Positions 34,588 to 45,254 are shown, counted from the stretch's first letter. The stretch is 64,000 nucleotides of DNA from Hormiphora californensis (GCA_020137815.1 CM035356.1:2911563-2975562); one strand, 5' to 3'. Program-made: numbers and translations. The notes: generated by a model from the sequence alone, not told the origin.

Positions 34588-37500
34588 ATATCTGCCTGTC
34601 TGTCTGTCTGTCTGTCTGTCATACCGCACTCTCGGGTGGTGTGTCTCCAATCAATGTGAACATTGTGATCACTACACTCCCTCGCATACGTTGCTATCGC
34701 CTGAAAATAGAGGATGCCGTGAAACACTGTATTTGCCTTGTTCGACCGGCCTGTCTCACCGCACCGTGCACCTTTTACAAATGTGAAGGTGGGTTAGAAC
34801 AAAACTGTATAGATGAGAATGATTTGAAACAGAAAACGTACATCACAGAGACAGGTACAGTCCCCACCGAGGTCACATCCGCACACATCATAAACACAGT
34901 TCTCGTAGTATTTCTCCACATCAACCACGTCATGACACTCCTGCAATGAGATCATGATTGAGAAAAGGAATTAGCGATTCAAATAACACATGTTTCTGCA
35001 ATTCCATATTAGCACAATTCCTACTTCCTTATAAGGACATTTCATATTTCCTTATAAGGACTTTACCGTGAAGAGAGGCCCCTTGATGATATCACACTGT
35101 GTTTCAGCGAATGGTGTCCTCAGGGGGTGCACCTCACAGGGATGCGAGATATCTGAGGTGACGTCAGGACACTGTTCCGACATCTTCCAGCTGAGAGAGG
35201 GAGTTACTTGTTACCCTGGTTACCACGTGGGAGTTACTTACTACCCTGGTTACCACGAGGGAGTTACTGGTTACCTTGGTTACCACGTGAGAGTTACTTG
35301 TTACCCTGGTTACCACGTGGGAGTTACTTGTTACCCTGGTTACCACGAGGGAGTTACTTGTTACCCTGGTTACCACGTGAGAGTTACTTGTTACCCTGGT
35401 TACCATGTGGGAGTTACTTGTTACCGTGGTTACCATGTGAACGCTGAGCTCCAGGTGTCTCGAGATACATTTGACATTTCTATGGTTCCTGACACCTGCC
35501 CGCCAAGTGCATTTTGTGTACCTAAGTAAAACTGTCGTTTTCCTAACAGTGTGTAGTACCTTTGCAGACACAGCTACTATGGAAACCATGCAATCTGTCC
35601 AGTGGTGGTGGTGGTACAACCTGTCCAGTATTACTATATTACCTGTTCCCGATGACAGAGTGGGACGCGGTGACCTCTCCCTGTGATGTCACCATGTCAT
35701 CTTGGGGGTTAGCGTTAAAGTTCCCGCACATACCCTCCAACTGTCCCCTCCACTGAGGATCAGCTGTCACGTACACCCGTGTTAATCCATCCCATGATAC
35801 CTGGAGGAGAGCATCGGAGTTGTAGTGAATATGTTTGGTATGAATCTGCTGCAAAAGTGAGACATTGACATGGCGAGATAGTGCTGATATGTTAGTGGCT
35901 GTCTCAACATATAGAACGGAACGTTTAGTGGGAAACAACTTACGTCAAGTCCAAAGTTGGTCATAACAAACAACTGGAATCCGACCATAGCAACGGTGTA
36001 GTCTGACTCCCTGACCGGCAACACACGCTCTTCCCCGTTAATCTCAACTGATATTGAACAAGATTATTGAGCTAAGGTCAGAGGGGGGGGGAGTAAAAGT
36101 TAACCTCAAGTCCTCAAAAACCAGAGGGTTCTCATACACTGGAGGCGCAGTTACCCAACCCAAAACTTCCCTATATCAAATAAGGTTCAAATTTGTCTGA
36201 AATCCTGATAACACAGCGATAAGTGTTGACACAATTACCTGTGGGAGTGTTGGTAGACCGAGCAATAATCTCATCTCCCCCAACTGTAACATAAACGGCT
36301 TTGGTACAGGTCACACCAGTAGTACCACACGGCAAGGACTCGACCTCAACCTTAGGATATACGATTTGGGTGTCAGTATGGGTGACGAGATGACGTGATG
36401 TTTTAATATAGAGTAGTACAGTTTTAAAAGCTGGGCTGAACACCAGCCGTCCCAATATAGGGGTCGAATATATTAGGCACGTTCCCTTATGTATTGCTGT
36501 CGTGCACACTTTCGGAGGGCCAAGCTGTTAAGTAAGCTATTAATTGGTGATACTTACGTTGAAGGTTTGGTTGCCGGTTAGGCGGGCTGCCAGGTACCGA
36601 CAAGACCCCTGGAAGTCAATGAACATGCCATCAAAAGTGCGGTAGTGTGGGTCTCCTAGGAAGGAATTGGAATGGAATTATGATTTGGAAATGATATAAA
36701 CAAACTTTTACTCAAACTTTTACTCAAACAAACTTTTACTCAAACAACAAAATTAAAAAATATACCACATCCCGTGATAAATACAGGATTTACTTAATTA
36801 GATTAATTAATTAAACTATAACAAGAACTCTTAATTACCAGATACGAAGCAGGAAGCAGGACAGTCGTCCTTGTCGCAGGTCCAATCAACTCCATCACAG
36901 GTACACGATTTACACTGTTGAGTGATGACACTTCCAATTGGGTAGTACTGGCCACCATGGTAACACTGCCTCTCCTCAGTCGCCGCTCCAAGCAGATCTG
37001 CAGGGGGAGGGGAGTATTATAGTAGGATCACAAGCAGATACAGATTATAGGGGAGTTTAGATCACGAACACTATTTCGCCGGATATCAGGGGACCGATTT
37101 GTAACTGGTGCGTTATTATAGAAAGATCACTATTTTACCAGAGTAAAATATATAACGGTTACTTACTGCATTCCGAGCTGGAACATTCAAAGCGGCCTTC
37201 ATTACACGTACTGAGAAGAGATTATAGTTATTGAAACTATAATGGTAACGGACGGTAACTGTGAAGGAGATATTATCATGGTAACCATGGTAACTACTAA
37301 CTATATGGTAACGTACCACGTGGTGCATCCCTTGGTTACAGAATCTCCCTGGGTGTAGTGTGTCCCATCCAACATACAGCTACACTCACTCCTCTCAACA
37401 CAACTACCATCATCACCACGAACCAGACCTGATACGTGGTAGAGAAGAATGGAGTAAATAGCTGTGAGTAGTAGTTCTGGAAGGGTCAATTAGAGAGGGG

Positions 37501-40500
37501 GATCTGATATTGTCACTGCACAACCCTCTAGAACATGACACAGCACACGATCAGATGCGGAACCAATTAAAACTTTGTTAGTAGTTACCATCTGGACAGT
37601 TGCATCCCTGAACGCGAAGGTTTCCATCACAGATTGGCACAACTCCAGCTCTCAAGTCGGAACAGGTAGTTTGACAGGGTGATCCTGACTCTTGAAACAC
37701 CTCACCCTTCACCGGGCATTCGATCTCTGCATTGGGGATACTATGATGAGCTATTGGGAGACACCAACTAACAGATGGCTCAGATTATCGAAGTTTGTAG
37801 ACAAAAACCACACCATTTACAAACAAACGGGCAACAAACAAACGGGTAACAAAGATAAAAAGAGGATCCCCAGCTCTTGACTAAAAACACCTTACCACAC
37901 TTTGCATCGCCTCTCCAGTTGGTGGTCTGGGCTCCATTCTCAGTACACCTCCTGGCATAACTCTCCACGGCCTCACACCGACACCCTGCATGGGATCCTG
38001 GGCAGGCACACATGTCCTGAAACAAGGGGGTCGGTTTGGTACCATTGCAACCTATTCTCACTCGTGTGTGAGATCGATCTCAGTCACGTGTTACGTTGAA
38101 GTTTTAGGTGTGAAATTTTGAGGGTTGAAATTTCATTACCAATCGCCAAATGAACTATGAACGTTTGTAGACTGGCGCGTTATCAAGTTGGCTGTTCCCA
38201 GCGCGAGCTGGGGATAGCCAACTGGAGTTTAATCGCCCGGCAGGGCGATTAAACTGGTTTAAATCCCGACGCCGATCCCGAGGCGCCAGCCGAGGGTGAG
38301 GGGGAGGTGATTTAAACCTATAACGCGATAGGCTAACAAACGTTCATAGTTTATGAAACCCGATAGTAATTACACACAAATAAGAGACACAACACAAGGG
38401 GTAACACACAAGGACTACTGGCAAATAGTCAACAGACACTCTCAAAATGTGTGTAGACTTAGTGTCTACTGTTCCTAACATGTTTGAGAAAGAGAGAGAA
38501 AGATTAGGGGCAAAACACACAGTGAGAGATATTGAACAGTAAAAGAGAGAATGAGAGAGAGAAACGAATGGAATGCGACTATTTTGCCTCTTGATGAGAG
38601 AGATAACATTGAAAAGTGTTGCAGATGTGTTCCCCTCTCTGTTATTGACAGAACTGTGTGTTTACACACATTTTCATTACTTGGAAATTTACACGCATGT
38701 TATGGAAATGAAGAGAAACGCGTGAAAATGGGCACTGGTCTGATAAAGAGCGAGCAGGGTGTTAAATCCCCCATCTCGCAGTTAACGTGTGCGCGTAAAA
38801 TGTTCAAACGACTGATAAATCAACTATCGGGTTTCATAAAAGTATGAACAGTTCAACTGACTGGACAGTGGTCAACAACTAATATATGTACGTGTTATTC
38901 CCATATTGTTAGGGGATACATTGTGTCTATACCTGCAGGCATCTCTCGTAGAAAGGCTCTGGATCAACAACATGGTGACAGGTAGTGAATGAATCACTCC
39001 TAATCACCGCACAACTAGCGTGGGCCCAATTAGCGCTCTCCTTCTGACCATCACAGGGTTGCTCCGAGGGGTTGAAGGTACGGCAGGTGGTCGGTTCGGT
39101 ACACCAACTATTGGTAAACTCGGCCAGGGTTGTGGGCAGGGAACTGGTGGGTAGAATATTCTTTAGAAACAAACCAGGCTCTACAATATAATCAGGATCC
39201 GTATGTATATCGTAAGTGAGATGAAGTCAATGCCTATGTTCTTGTCAGCGAGAATTATCTTGCTGACCCTTCCTTGCACACTTCGCTCAGTGAGTGGAAG
39301 GGGCAGAGTGGTCACTGACTCCCCCACTAGGCTCAGACAATATAACGCTTACATTTCTAATATGAACATATCGATCCCCAGCTACTAGCTATTACCTGAC
39401 TTGCTATTCTGCTATTACCTGAATCTTGAAACGAAGTCATCGCTCGATCGACCATTGAAACTACCACACAGACCACACACCTGTCCTTGTAACTCATCGG
39501 GGACTGTAATCTGGTGGAGAAATTATGAAGGACTTAATATTATGTAGGTGAACAAACTGTACTACTGTACTAGTGTGCAGTTTTAGTTGGGACCGCATGC
39601 AGTTTCGTTGGGCAACACCATATATAATATGGACAATTGAGACTCGTTGGATATCGGGATCAATAAATTCAGTCGAATTATCATGAGACTCATATCAAGC
39701 TGGAAACCAAACATTTTTAATCAAATTATTATTACCATCAATTGGTGAGAGCCATCCCATCGAATTTTAATGTTGTTAAAGAGAGTGAGAGTAAGGAAGA
39801 GAGAAGATGCTCTCTCGGCCTTGAGGAACCTGTTGTCCCAAGGGACAACGTGCTCGTCACCATTGGTTACCACCTATGGGATGGAGATATTGGTTACCAT
39901 TGGTTACCACCTATAAGATGGAGATATTGGTTACCATTGGTTACCACCTATGAGAAGGAGATATTGGTTACCATGGTTATCATATGCCATATAATTAGTT
40001 GGATAATCTACACGGTGTTTCATGTTTGAACAAAATGCACTGTATAATTCTAATTTCTAACTTGGGGTTCACAGCTGTACCTGTGTAATCCCAATTACAG
40101 AAAACCTCTGACCGGCCACAGTGATACTCAATTCCCTGCTCTTTCCATCGACTAATGGGAGATATTATAGGTGTTGAGGTTTGGTTTGAGGGGAAGGGGC
40201 AATTATCTAAACATTTCAGAAATTCTAATAATATTGTAGTATACTGGGTGCTGCAACAAAACTAGGAGCTGTATCCCCGTACCATTATTTCCATGGTGAC
40301 GAAAGGGGGTCTACCATTCTGGGAGCTGCAATCTTTCTACACGGGTACCTATTTGTCTGCGAGTGGTGACACTGAATCCTTGTCCCATGTTAGCATCAAC
40401 AGGACTACCATGCTCACAGTTAGCAATCATCACATACTCCTCGTCTCCATAGAAACTGAATTCTGTGTGGTCCAGGGTTGTGTAGTGACCAAACCCGGAA

Positions 40501-43500
40501 ACAGCGCACTCCGAACCGCATCCGGGGCTCTTTGAACATTGCCATCGTCCCGACACACAGAAACTGAAGTGGAAGATTATAAGAGTTGTTGGATATATGA
40601 GTCGTGTGAACGACTGAGGAGGGCTCGAGAACTATAAGATTCAAGAAAGGAGTGGGAATGGCAGTCTTCACTTACCACTCATTACAGCCGTGTGTTCTTG
40701 AGTCGCCGCTTCTGTAGATCTGCCCATTGTGAGAACAGGAACACTGGGACACTGGTACACACATGCTACCTGAATTCTCATCTAAACAGGGGGGGGGGGG
40801 GGGTGATATTGGTACACACATACTACCTGAATTCTCATCTAAAGGGGGGGGGGGTGATGTTGGCACACACATACTACCTGAATTCTCATCTAGGGGGGGG
40901 GGGTGATGTTGGTACACACATACTACCTGAATTCTCATCTAAATGGGGGGGGGGGTGATATTTAGTTTTGAAGAAAATTTTCTGGCATCTGTTTATTTGG
41001 ATTACTTTGGATGATTCTCACAGTAACAAAGACGGTGGTCAGTGACTAACTCTAAGAGCGATTGGGTTTGCCAGATAGTTTGTAGATTAGTTGCTAGCTA
41101 ATTATAGCTAATTATAGCTAATTATAGCTAATTGTTTGTATTACCTCTTACAGTCCCTGGTGGGCAGAAGCACCCCTCTGAACAAGACAGCCCACACTCC
41201 TCCTGATGTTGATAATTCCCACACGTCACGGGGCATGCCCTTCCACAGGAGCTGTATATCTGGTTACCGGGGCAACTAACCCCGCATCCTGCTGAGGATC
41301 CCGCTGACCTCCAATCAATATCCACCCCTGTAGTCCTGGCACACTCGGTGAAGAAGTGGGAGAGTAGGGAGCAGGTCTGGAGGCCGGGAGGGAGGAGAGA
41401 GCAGGTGGTGAGGAGTGAGGGAGGAGAGGGACAGATGTGGGATAGCTGAGTTATTGCCTGAAAACTATTTCGGGGTTAGAGAAATGGTGAGCATATAGAA
41501 AAAGTTATAGCATTTTCCCTGCCCTGGGTGAAAGCCGAAGGCATTTGCCCGGATGATCTTTCTAGCACTGTGTACTGTAGGGTTTAGAAATCTCGTGTGG
41601 CGGTAAGCCGCAAAGTTGATCAAAATTTGTCATGGGGTGATTAAAAACTGGGCTCTTCCACTGCAAAGTTATTTACTGTTGAAATGAACGCTTTGAACAC
41701 TTCATCCCTTACAGGATTTGTAATGATCAGCGGATTTTCAACGTTTGCTGCCACTCAGAGGAGCTAGTGCCAATAAAAACAAGGTAAAACACCCCGTTAT
41801 ATTTAGTTGAGCGGGCCCTCTTTCTCGACTAAAACGGGAAACAAGTTATTCAAGTTCAAGTGATTGCACTCAGATCTGGTCGGTGTGGCCAGACATTGAA
41901 TTGTTCATTGAATTGTTCATACTCCAGCCAGACAGGGCACGAGTCGGTCACAAAGTTTATCATACATAACTGGAACGCGCCTAACAAGTTTCCTGTGACA
42001 CTCCGCGCGTTTGTGTGATATTTTTCCCACGGTCGCGACCATGGGAAAATAACAAATTTCACGAAATTGAAACCGGAAATGATTAATCCCCAGTTCACCT
42101 AAATTTTAGTGATTCATATCCTACCCTTCTCAGGCAAGTTGTGGACCCCTTGATACATGTTGTAGCAACCCAAGTACCGGGGAATAGCATTCTGTCCGCA
42201 TAATTACAGGTAATTAGATAATTACCACATGGACTCCTACTTAGCAAAATAGTTTGTCAATATATAATGTAGGATTTTATTATGCCTATAAGTTGTACCT
42301 GAAAACTTATAACACGAGACCGAAGGTCGAGTGTTATAAGTACAACAATAATGATCCGAGACCACAGGTCGAGGCAGATTCTTGTACTTTAGTGCACGAG
42401 CCTGCGAGTGCCACTAAGTGTAACTACCTCACGAGCCTGCGAGTGATGTAGTTTTACTTTTTGACCGAGCCTGCGAGGTCTAAAAGTGTAAGAATCTGGG
42501 ACATTATTGTTGACGTCAGGTACAACGAAAATAGGCATAATAAAATTGCATTGTAAAATTTTTAAAACAAGAGTGAGAGACAGTTTAGGGCGTAACAATA
42601 GAACGAATTCATGATAAGGTAGCAGGCAGAGATAAGATAACGCCTGAGATCTATAGGTAAAGAGAGTGAGAGATTAGCGAGAGTGAGAGAGAGATAAAGA
42701 ATGTGTGGGTCTGGGAGTTCGTGACTGTTATCTTGATCTCGGTGTTGCAACGGCTTGAGAGTGTGACATAAAGAAAGAGAGAGAGGGAGTTCGTAAATGA
42801 TTATCTTTCTAACGGTTTTTAAGTGTGACAGAAACAGTGGAGTAAGGACTTCTAAGTGCAGCAGTGTTATAAGTTTTCATGTATCACTGGGGGGTGTTAT
42901 AAGTGAAAACTTATAACACTGGGGGGGTGTTATAAGTGAAAACTTATAACACTGGGGGGTGTTATAAGTTGTACAAGCAGTGCTACCTAAAGAATTATAT
43001 TATATCTCAAAATTTTACAATGACAATTACAGATCGCATATATATTCACCTTACAAGCCTCACTTCCCTCTTCTGTTGATAATTCTCTGTCATCTCTCTG
43101 GCAGTCTCCTGAAAAGTGAAAAACGACATTTTAGTGTAGAGTCCATTATCAGTTAGAGTTTTACTGTTGATGGGATCCCATTCAGTTAGAGTTTCCCCTT
43201 ATAATACATACATGTCACTACAATACTCTTTAGTAAATACACCTATATGCACATACAATGTTACCTTTAGACCAAGCCTGAATGAACTCCTCCTCATTCA
43301 TTGTATCTCCAAATGGATCTACAAAATCGTTGTCAGGATTCAGATCGAAGTCACCACACAATCCACAGGTGTTCTGTTCGTGTTCACTGTCTACACTAAC
43401 CAGCACATTGTCAACACCGTCCCATCGAACTGACAGGTCCTGAAGAGAGGGGTTGCTATGGTTACGGGGGGAGAGGGTTGCTATGGTTGCCGGGGGGGGG

Positions 43501-45254
43501 GGTTCTATGGTAACCGGGGGGGGGGGGGTGCTATGGTTACCAGAATACATGCACTGATCATGAACTCACGGCAGCGGTTAGAAAGATTGAGAAGCCAACT
43601 TGTTGAACAATGATCTCCCCTGAGCTGTGGGGTAGGACCACCAACTCGTCGTTAAACGTCACCCCATCAGACCTCATCTCAACCCGGTGGGATGTGTAGT
43701 ATACCACTACCTGCAGGAGTACCAGTTAGCGGGGAGGGGGGGGTAGAGACATATGAAGTATCAGTTAGCAGGGGGGAGTAGAGGCATATGAAAATATGGA
43801 CAAGATGTATCGAGAGCGATCAGGCGGCAAAAGTGTGACAAATGATAAAGCACACGCAGGTAGAATTATTTGAAATCTGACTCATTCCAAAGCTAGGATT
43901 CTCAAAATGTGACCCATATTCCAAAGCGAGGATTATGTAAAATGTGACCCATATTCGATTAGGATTATCAATACCTGTTCTACTCTTGAGGAGTTCACTC
44001 CACGCTCCAGCACTACCCGGAATTTCTGTTCCTCCGAACAGTCTTTAGTCAGGATATGACTGCAACCCTGAACAGGGACACCATACTCCACCCCATCATA
44101 TGTGCTCACTCCTCCCGACCAGTAGGAACATTCTCCTGAGAATTGGGGTTGAGATTAGGGAGGTTTGAGTAAACTAGCTCCTAAATTATAGGGTTGAGAT
44201 TCGGGAGGTTGACAAAACTATAGCTCCTAATTCCTAAATTATAGGGTTGAGATCACCACAATTGTGTTTCTTGGCCTGGGATTGGCCCCGGGGCGCTTGC
44301 CAGCGCTGTGATTCGGTTGATCTGACTGAACTAGCTCCTAAATTATAGGGTTGAGATTCGAGAAGTTTGACAATTTTAGAATTGATATATCAGGGAGTTG
44401 AACTCACCATTGCACTTTGACCTGTCACAAACCACTACTCCATCCTGACATGAACAAGTCTCACACCCACTGGTTAAAATACCACCCTCTCCACTACAGA
44501 GAGCTGCCTTCTGGGGGTCCTGGTTGGGTCCGTGGGCCACACTGTCACAATTCTCCCCCGTCCAACCTGGGCAACATTCCCTCGTGGATTCCCTCTTTAC
44601 CGGAACACGCCTAGGAATTAGGAAAAGCTGATATCATCTGAATCTATTTTTTATATTCTGTCATGCGATCAGAACAGATAAAATTAAACTATAGATGCAC
44701 TGATTCGATATACTGAAAATTAGAGAATTAATATATCATGTCAATGGTGAAATTATGACTGAAATTATGATTCATACTTTATCCGATGACAAGCCTCTGT
44801 AGAATTTTCTGATTTTATCTGACACCTCCCAACTGCTATCACTCGAACTGATTCATCTGTCTAGTTTTTAGGGAACAGGAGTTTGTTTAGTTCTACAGAT
44901 GAAATTTGGAGTCCTAAGACCTAAATTTCGTTTATGAGTTTATAAGATGCAAACTGAGTTGTAAATTGTATAAACCTTTGTCAGATGAGTGTTATACGTA
45001 CACCAGTTTCCGACATTTTCGTCTGACCTGAGATAAAATAGAAATATTACAACCAGAACATGATAGATAGGCCAGGGATCAAAAGGAGGAACGCTAGAAA
45101 AGTGGATTATGAAAAGTGGATTCAGATTAGTGGAAATATCAAAAGAATATGACAATATTTATATTATAACCAACCTGACTCCTTTGAGCGAAGTGACAAG
45201 TAAAGTACAGCATATTGTTACTAAAACTGTCACAACGTTGACCTGACGTAACAT
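11101..45254 (-). CDS. Giant secreted mucin: signal peptide-EMI-(VWD-C8-TIL)x3-PTS-DNRLRE-like x3-giant PTS-CTCK
   Basis: About 46 exons read from 45254 (ATG) down to the stop at 11103-11101, roughly 22 kb of coding sequence and 7,300 residues. Order: hydrophobic signal peptide, EMI domain, VWC-like module, three VWD-C8-TIL units, short Thr/Ser/Pro exons, three beta-sandwich repeats resembling DNRLRE/CBM96, one 15.7 kb mucin exon, then a C-terminal cystine knot split over three exons. Nearly every junction I checked has GT-AG ends and matching phase. Unresolved spots are the middle of VWD2 (about 39.85-40.08 kb) and the end of the exon near 31.9 kb. VWD assemblies and CTCK knots are the parts that multimerise VWF and gel-forming mucins; EMI plus three VWD units plus CTCK recalls SCO-spondin. 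A secreted, polymerising, heavily O-glycosylated matrix or mucus protein is inferred. Introns carry a hAT-like element, repeats and microsatellites. Confidence 0.88.
11598..27291 (-). other. Mucin giant PTS exon (15,694 bp, about 5,230 codons)
   Basis: One uninterrupted exon. After about 50 residues that close the third beta-sandwich repeat (to KLQICVEE) it becomes a Thr/Ser/Pro repeat made mainly of a 9-codon (27-bp) unit, (S)TTTPSTTT, interspersed with well over a hundred SPVTETP insertions and 12 copies of a block containing SSNEGVTTT. There are no stops or frame breaks and no cysteine within the repeat. It ends in cysteine-rich CTCK sequence ([28 protein letters not shown]). Mucin PTS domains of this composition are dense O-glycan carriers. 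Donor at 11597 (GTATGT) and acceptor before 27291 both keep phase. Confidence 0.93.
27850..27924 (+). tRNA. tRNA-like sequence (probable tRNA relic or SINE head)
   Basis: A 75-nt stretch folds partly as a tRNA: a perfect 7-bp acceptor stem (GGGTTTG with CAAACCC), a 4-bp D stem (AGCT/AGCT) around an A-box-like TAGCTTAGTGG, and a B-box-like GGTTCAATT. The anticodon loop would read CATGTAT (anticodon TGT, Thr) but position 33 is A instead of T, and anticodon and T stems have mismatches. It lies in a mucin intron between exons 40 and 41, opposite strand. Likely non-functional. Confidence 0.35.
28733..28803. repeat. Short hairpin repeat, copy 2
   Basis: Arms 28733-28752 and 28784-28803 form a 20-bp stem (TTGGTTACGAAGTCACCCCT against AGGGGTAATTTCGTTACCAA). 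In a mucin intron. Confidence 0.75.
29552..31426. mobile_element. hAT-like transposon with 8-bp target duplication and ~170-bp inverted repeats
   Basis: Termini TAGAGTGTTGGG... and ...CCCAACACTCTA continue as near-identical inverted repeats for about 170 bp (29552 to about 29719, and about 31254 to 31426). The 8-bp direct repeat AGGTACAG flanks the element exactly (29544-29551 and 31427-31434). An 8-bp duplication with a YARNG-type end fits hAT superfamily insertion. It carries a broken gene on the plus strand and lies in the mucin intron between exons 35 and 36, opposite to mucin transcription. Confidence 0.85.
30015..30924 (+). pseudogene. Degraded gene carried by the 8-bp-TSD element (CHTQ-HVER motif protein)
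   Basis: Frame from 30015 ([20 protein letters not shown]) reads to an in-frame TAA at 30348-30350, yet the same frame continues beyond it ([15 protein letters not shown] through FDLTILKK at 30474). A GT-AG intron (30475-30603) leads to [20 protein letters not shown], then [16 protein letters not shown] and a basic C-terminal stretch ending at 30924. I recall a family of uncharacterised invertebrate proteins with a similar CHTQ.VER.V segment, often multi-copy, but cannot name a function. No transposase DDE triad recognised. An alternative is that a GTAAGG donor at 30347 removes the stop, but frame continuity argues for a mutated stop. Confidence 0.6.
31530..31603. repeat. Short hairpin repeat, copy 3
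   Basis: Arms 31530-31549 (TTGGTAACGAAATTACCCCT) and 31584-31603 (AGGGGTTATTTCGTTACCAA) form a nearly perfect 20-bp stem, 104 bp right of the 8-bp-TSD transposon, in the same mucin intron. Confidence 0.78.
33325..33828 (-). other. Mucin short PTS segment (exons 29-30)
   Basis: Exons 33828-33742 and 33645-33325 encode about 135 residues rich in Thr, Ser and Pro, ending in a cysteine-containing CECPDP that leads into the beta-sandwich repeats. The block [19 protein letters not shown] is shared with two places near the 5' end of the giant exon (about 26.25 and 26.82 kb), so the segments are related by duplication or conversion. Confidence 0.8.
34140..34620. repeat. (CTGT)n microsatellite, ~480 bp
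   Basis: Long TCTG tetranucleotide tract with TATATCTGCC-type interruptions that themselves recur. It fills the mucin intron between the last C8 exon (ends 34625) and TIL3 (starts 34116). Confidence 0.95.
35208..35433. repeat. 30-bp minisatellite in a mucin intron
   Basis: Seven to eight copies of a 30-bp unit made of GGGAGTTACTTGTTACC followed by CTGGTTACCACGT, with substitutions at fixed positions. In the intron between mucin exons 24 and 25. Confidence 0.92.
37317..40563 (-). other. Mucin VWD2-C8-TIL2 block
   Basis: Exons 40563-40315 ([19 protein letters not shown]), 40151-40081 ([17 protein letters not shown]), one exon ending 39736 ([11 protein letters not shown]; its upstream edge is unresolved), 39510-39419 ([15 protein letters not shown]), 39143-38933 (EFTNSWC, then C8 with [13 protein letters not shown]), 38016-37896 (rest of C8: [13 protein letters not shown]), 37726-37589 (TIL) and 37428-37317 ([20 protein letters not shown]). 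Known family order is kept. At least one more short exon between 40081 and 39850 is probably needed to restore phase. Confidence 0.8.
38153..38351. mobile_element. ~200-bp element with nested hairpins
   Basis: Outer inverted repeat AACTATGAACGTTTGT (38153) against ACAAACGTTCATAGTT (ending 38351), extended inward by GCGCGTTAT/ATAACGCG. Inside are three further palindromes: 38186-38223 (AGTTGGC...GCCAACT), 38227-38254 (GTTTAATCGCCC...GGCGATTAAAC) and 38257-38318 (GGTTTAAATC...GATTTAAACC). No coding frame. It lies in the mucin intron between exons 15 and 16. Confidence 0.7.
40770..40960. repeat. ~50-bp tandem repeat with poly-G, copying the edge of a mucin exon
   Basis: Three extra copies of the sequence around the acceptor of mucin exon 10 (each has TACTACCTGAATTCTCATCT preceded by GGTACACACA), separated by runs of 9-14 G. 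In minus-strand frame the copies read [10 protein letters not shown] separated by proline runs and are open with exon 10. Confidence 0.85.
42266..43021. repeat. Dispersed non-autonomous repeat, copy 2
   Basis: Near-identical to 1340-2123, same orientation, differing by one missing 29-bp block, one extra G and few substitutions. Inserted in the mucin intron between exons 8 and 9, ending about 30 bp from exon 8's donor. Confidence 0.85.
43443..43545. repeat. G-rich tandem repeat next to a mucin exon
   Basis: Four copies of GGTTGCTATGGTTACC-like units joined by runs of 6-10 G, immediately upstream (minus strand) of exon 7's acceptor. The plus strand could form G-quadruplexes; the mucin pre-mRNA would carry the C-rich complement. 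Confidence 0.8.
44408..45254 (-). other. Mucin N terminus: signal peptide, EMI domain, VWC-like module (exons 1-4)
   Basis: Exon 1 (45254-45175) starts [20 protein letters not shown], a clear signal peptide. Exon 2 (45027-44976) gives NWCTYNT, the usual EMI opening. Exon 3 (44860-44778) holds the middle EMI cysteines ([18 protein letters not shown]). Exon 4 (44610-44408) gives [12 protein letters not shown], the EMI closing motif, then [20 protein letters not shown] and CDRSKC, a VWC-like cysteine pattern. Phases 2, 0, 2, 1 all join. Start chosen because it is the first ATG of the only frame giving a signal peptide directly upstream of EMI. Confidence 0.82.

Larger units (their letters stand above)
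33943..37210 (-). other. Mucin VWC-VWD3-C8-TIL3 block
   Basis: Exons 37210-37167, 36997-36839 ([14 protein letters not shown] through [13 protein letters not shown]-like), 36655-36558 ([19 protein letters not shown], the canonical VWD opening), 36350-36239, 36047-35944, 35800-35643 ([14 protein letters not shown]), 35190-35067, 34940-34842 and 34700-34625 (C8: [33 protein letters not shown]), and 34116-33943 ([31 protein letters not shown]). All phases join. This is the best-conserved of the three VWD units; its motif is GMCG rather than GLCG. Confidence 0.88.
40676..44135 (-). other. Mucin VWD1-C8-TIL1 block (exons 5-10)
   Basis: Exons 44135-43975, 43710-43570, 43439-43265, 43108-43050, 41457-41145 and 40769-40676. 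VWD1 starts in a degenerate form ([18 protein letters not shown]) and ends with [16 protein letters not shown]8 follows ([20 protein letters not shown] with WRS), then TIL ([29 protein letters not shown]) and an E-type module ([15 protein letters not shown]). The CGLC motif is retained; in VWF this motif is linked to disulphide multimer assembly. Repeat copy 2 fills the intron before exon 9. Confidence 0.83.

Noticed and set aside
34104-34949. SVCLSVCL and DRQTDRQT open frames up to 270 codons
   Set aside because: Translation of the CTGT microsatellite plus adjoining mucin exon sequence read in the wrong frame or strand.
35068-35619. Frame with [10 protein letters not shown] repeats
   Set aside because: A translated 30-bp minisatellite in a mucin intron. 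The real exons 24 and 25 flank it on the minus strand and splice in phase.
42120-42235. Possible mucin exon reading [20 protein letters not shown] on the minus strand
   Set aside because: Exons 8 and 9 already join in phase and complete the C8 domain without it. I saw no good donor that keeps frame, so it was left out; it remains a weak alternative.
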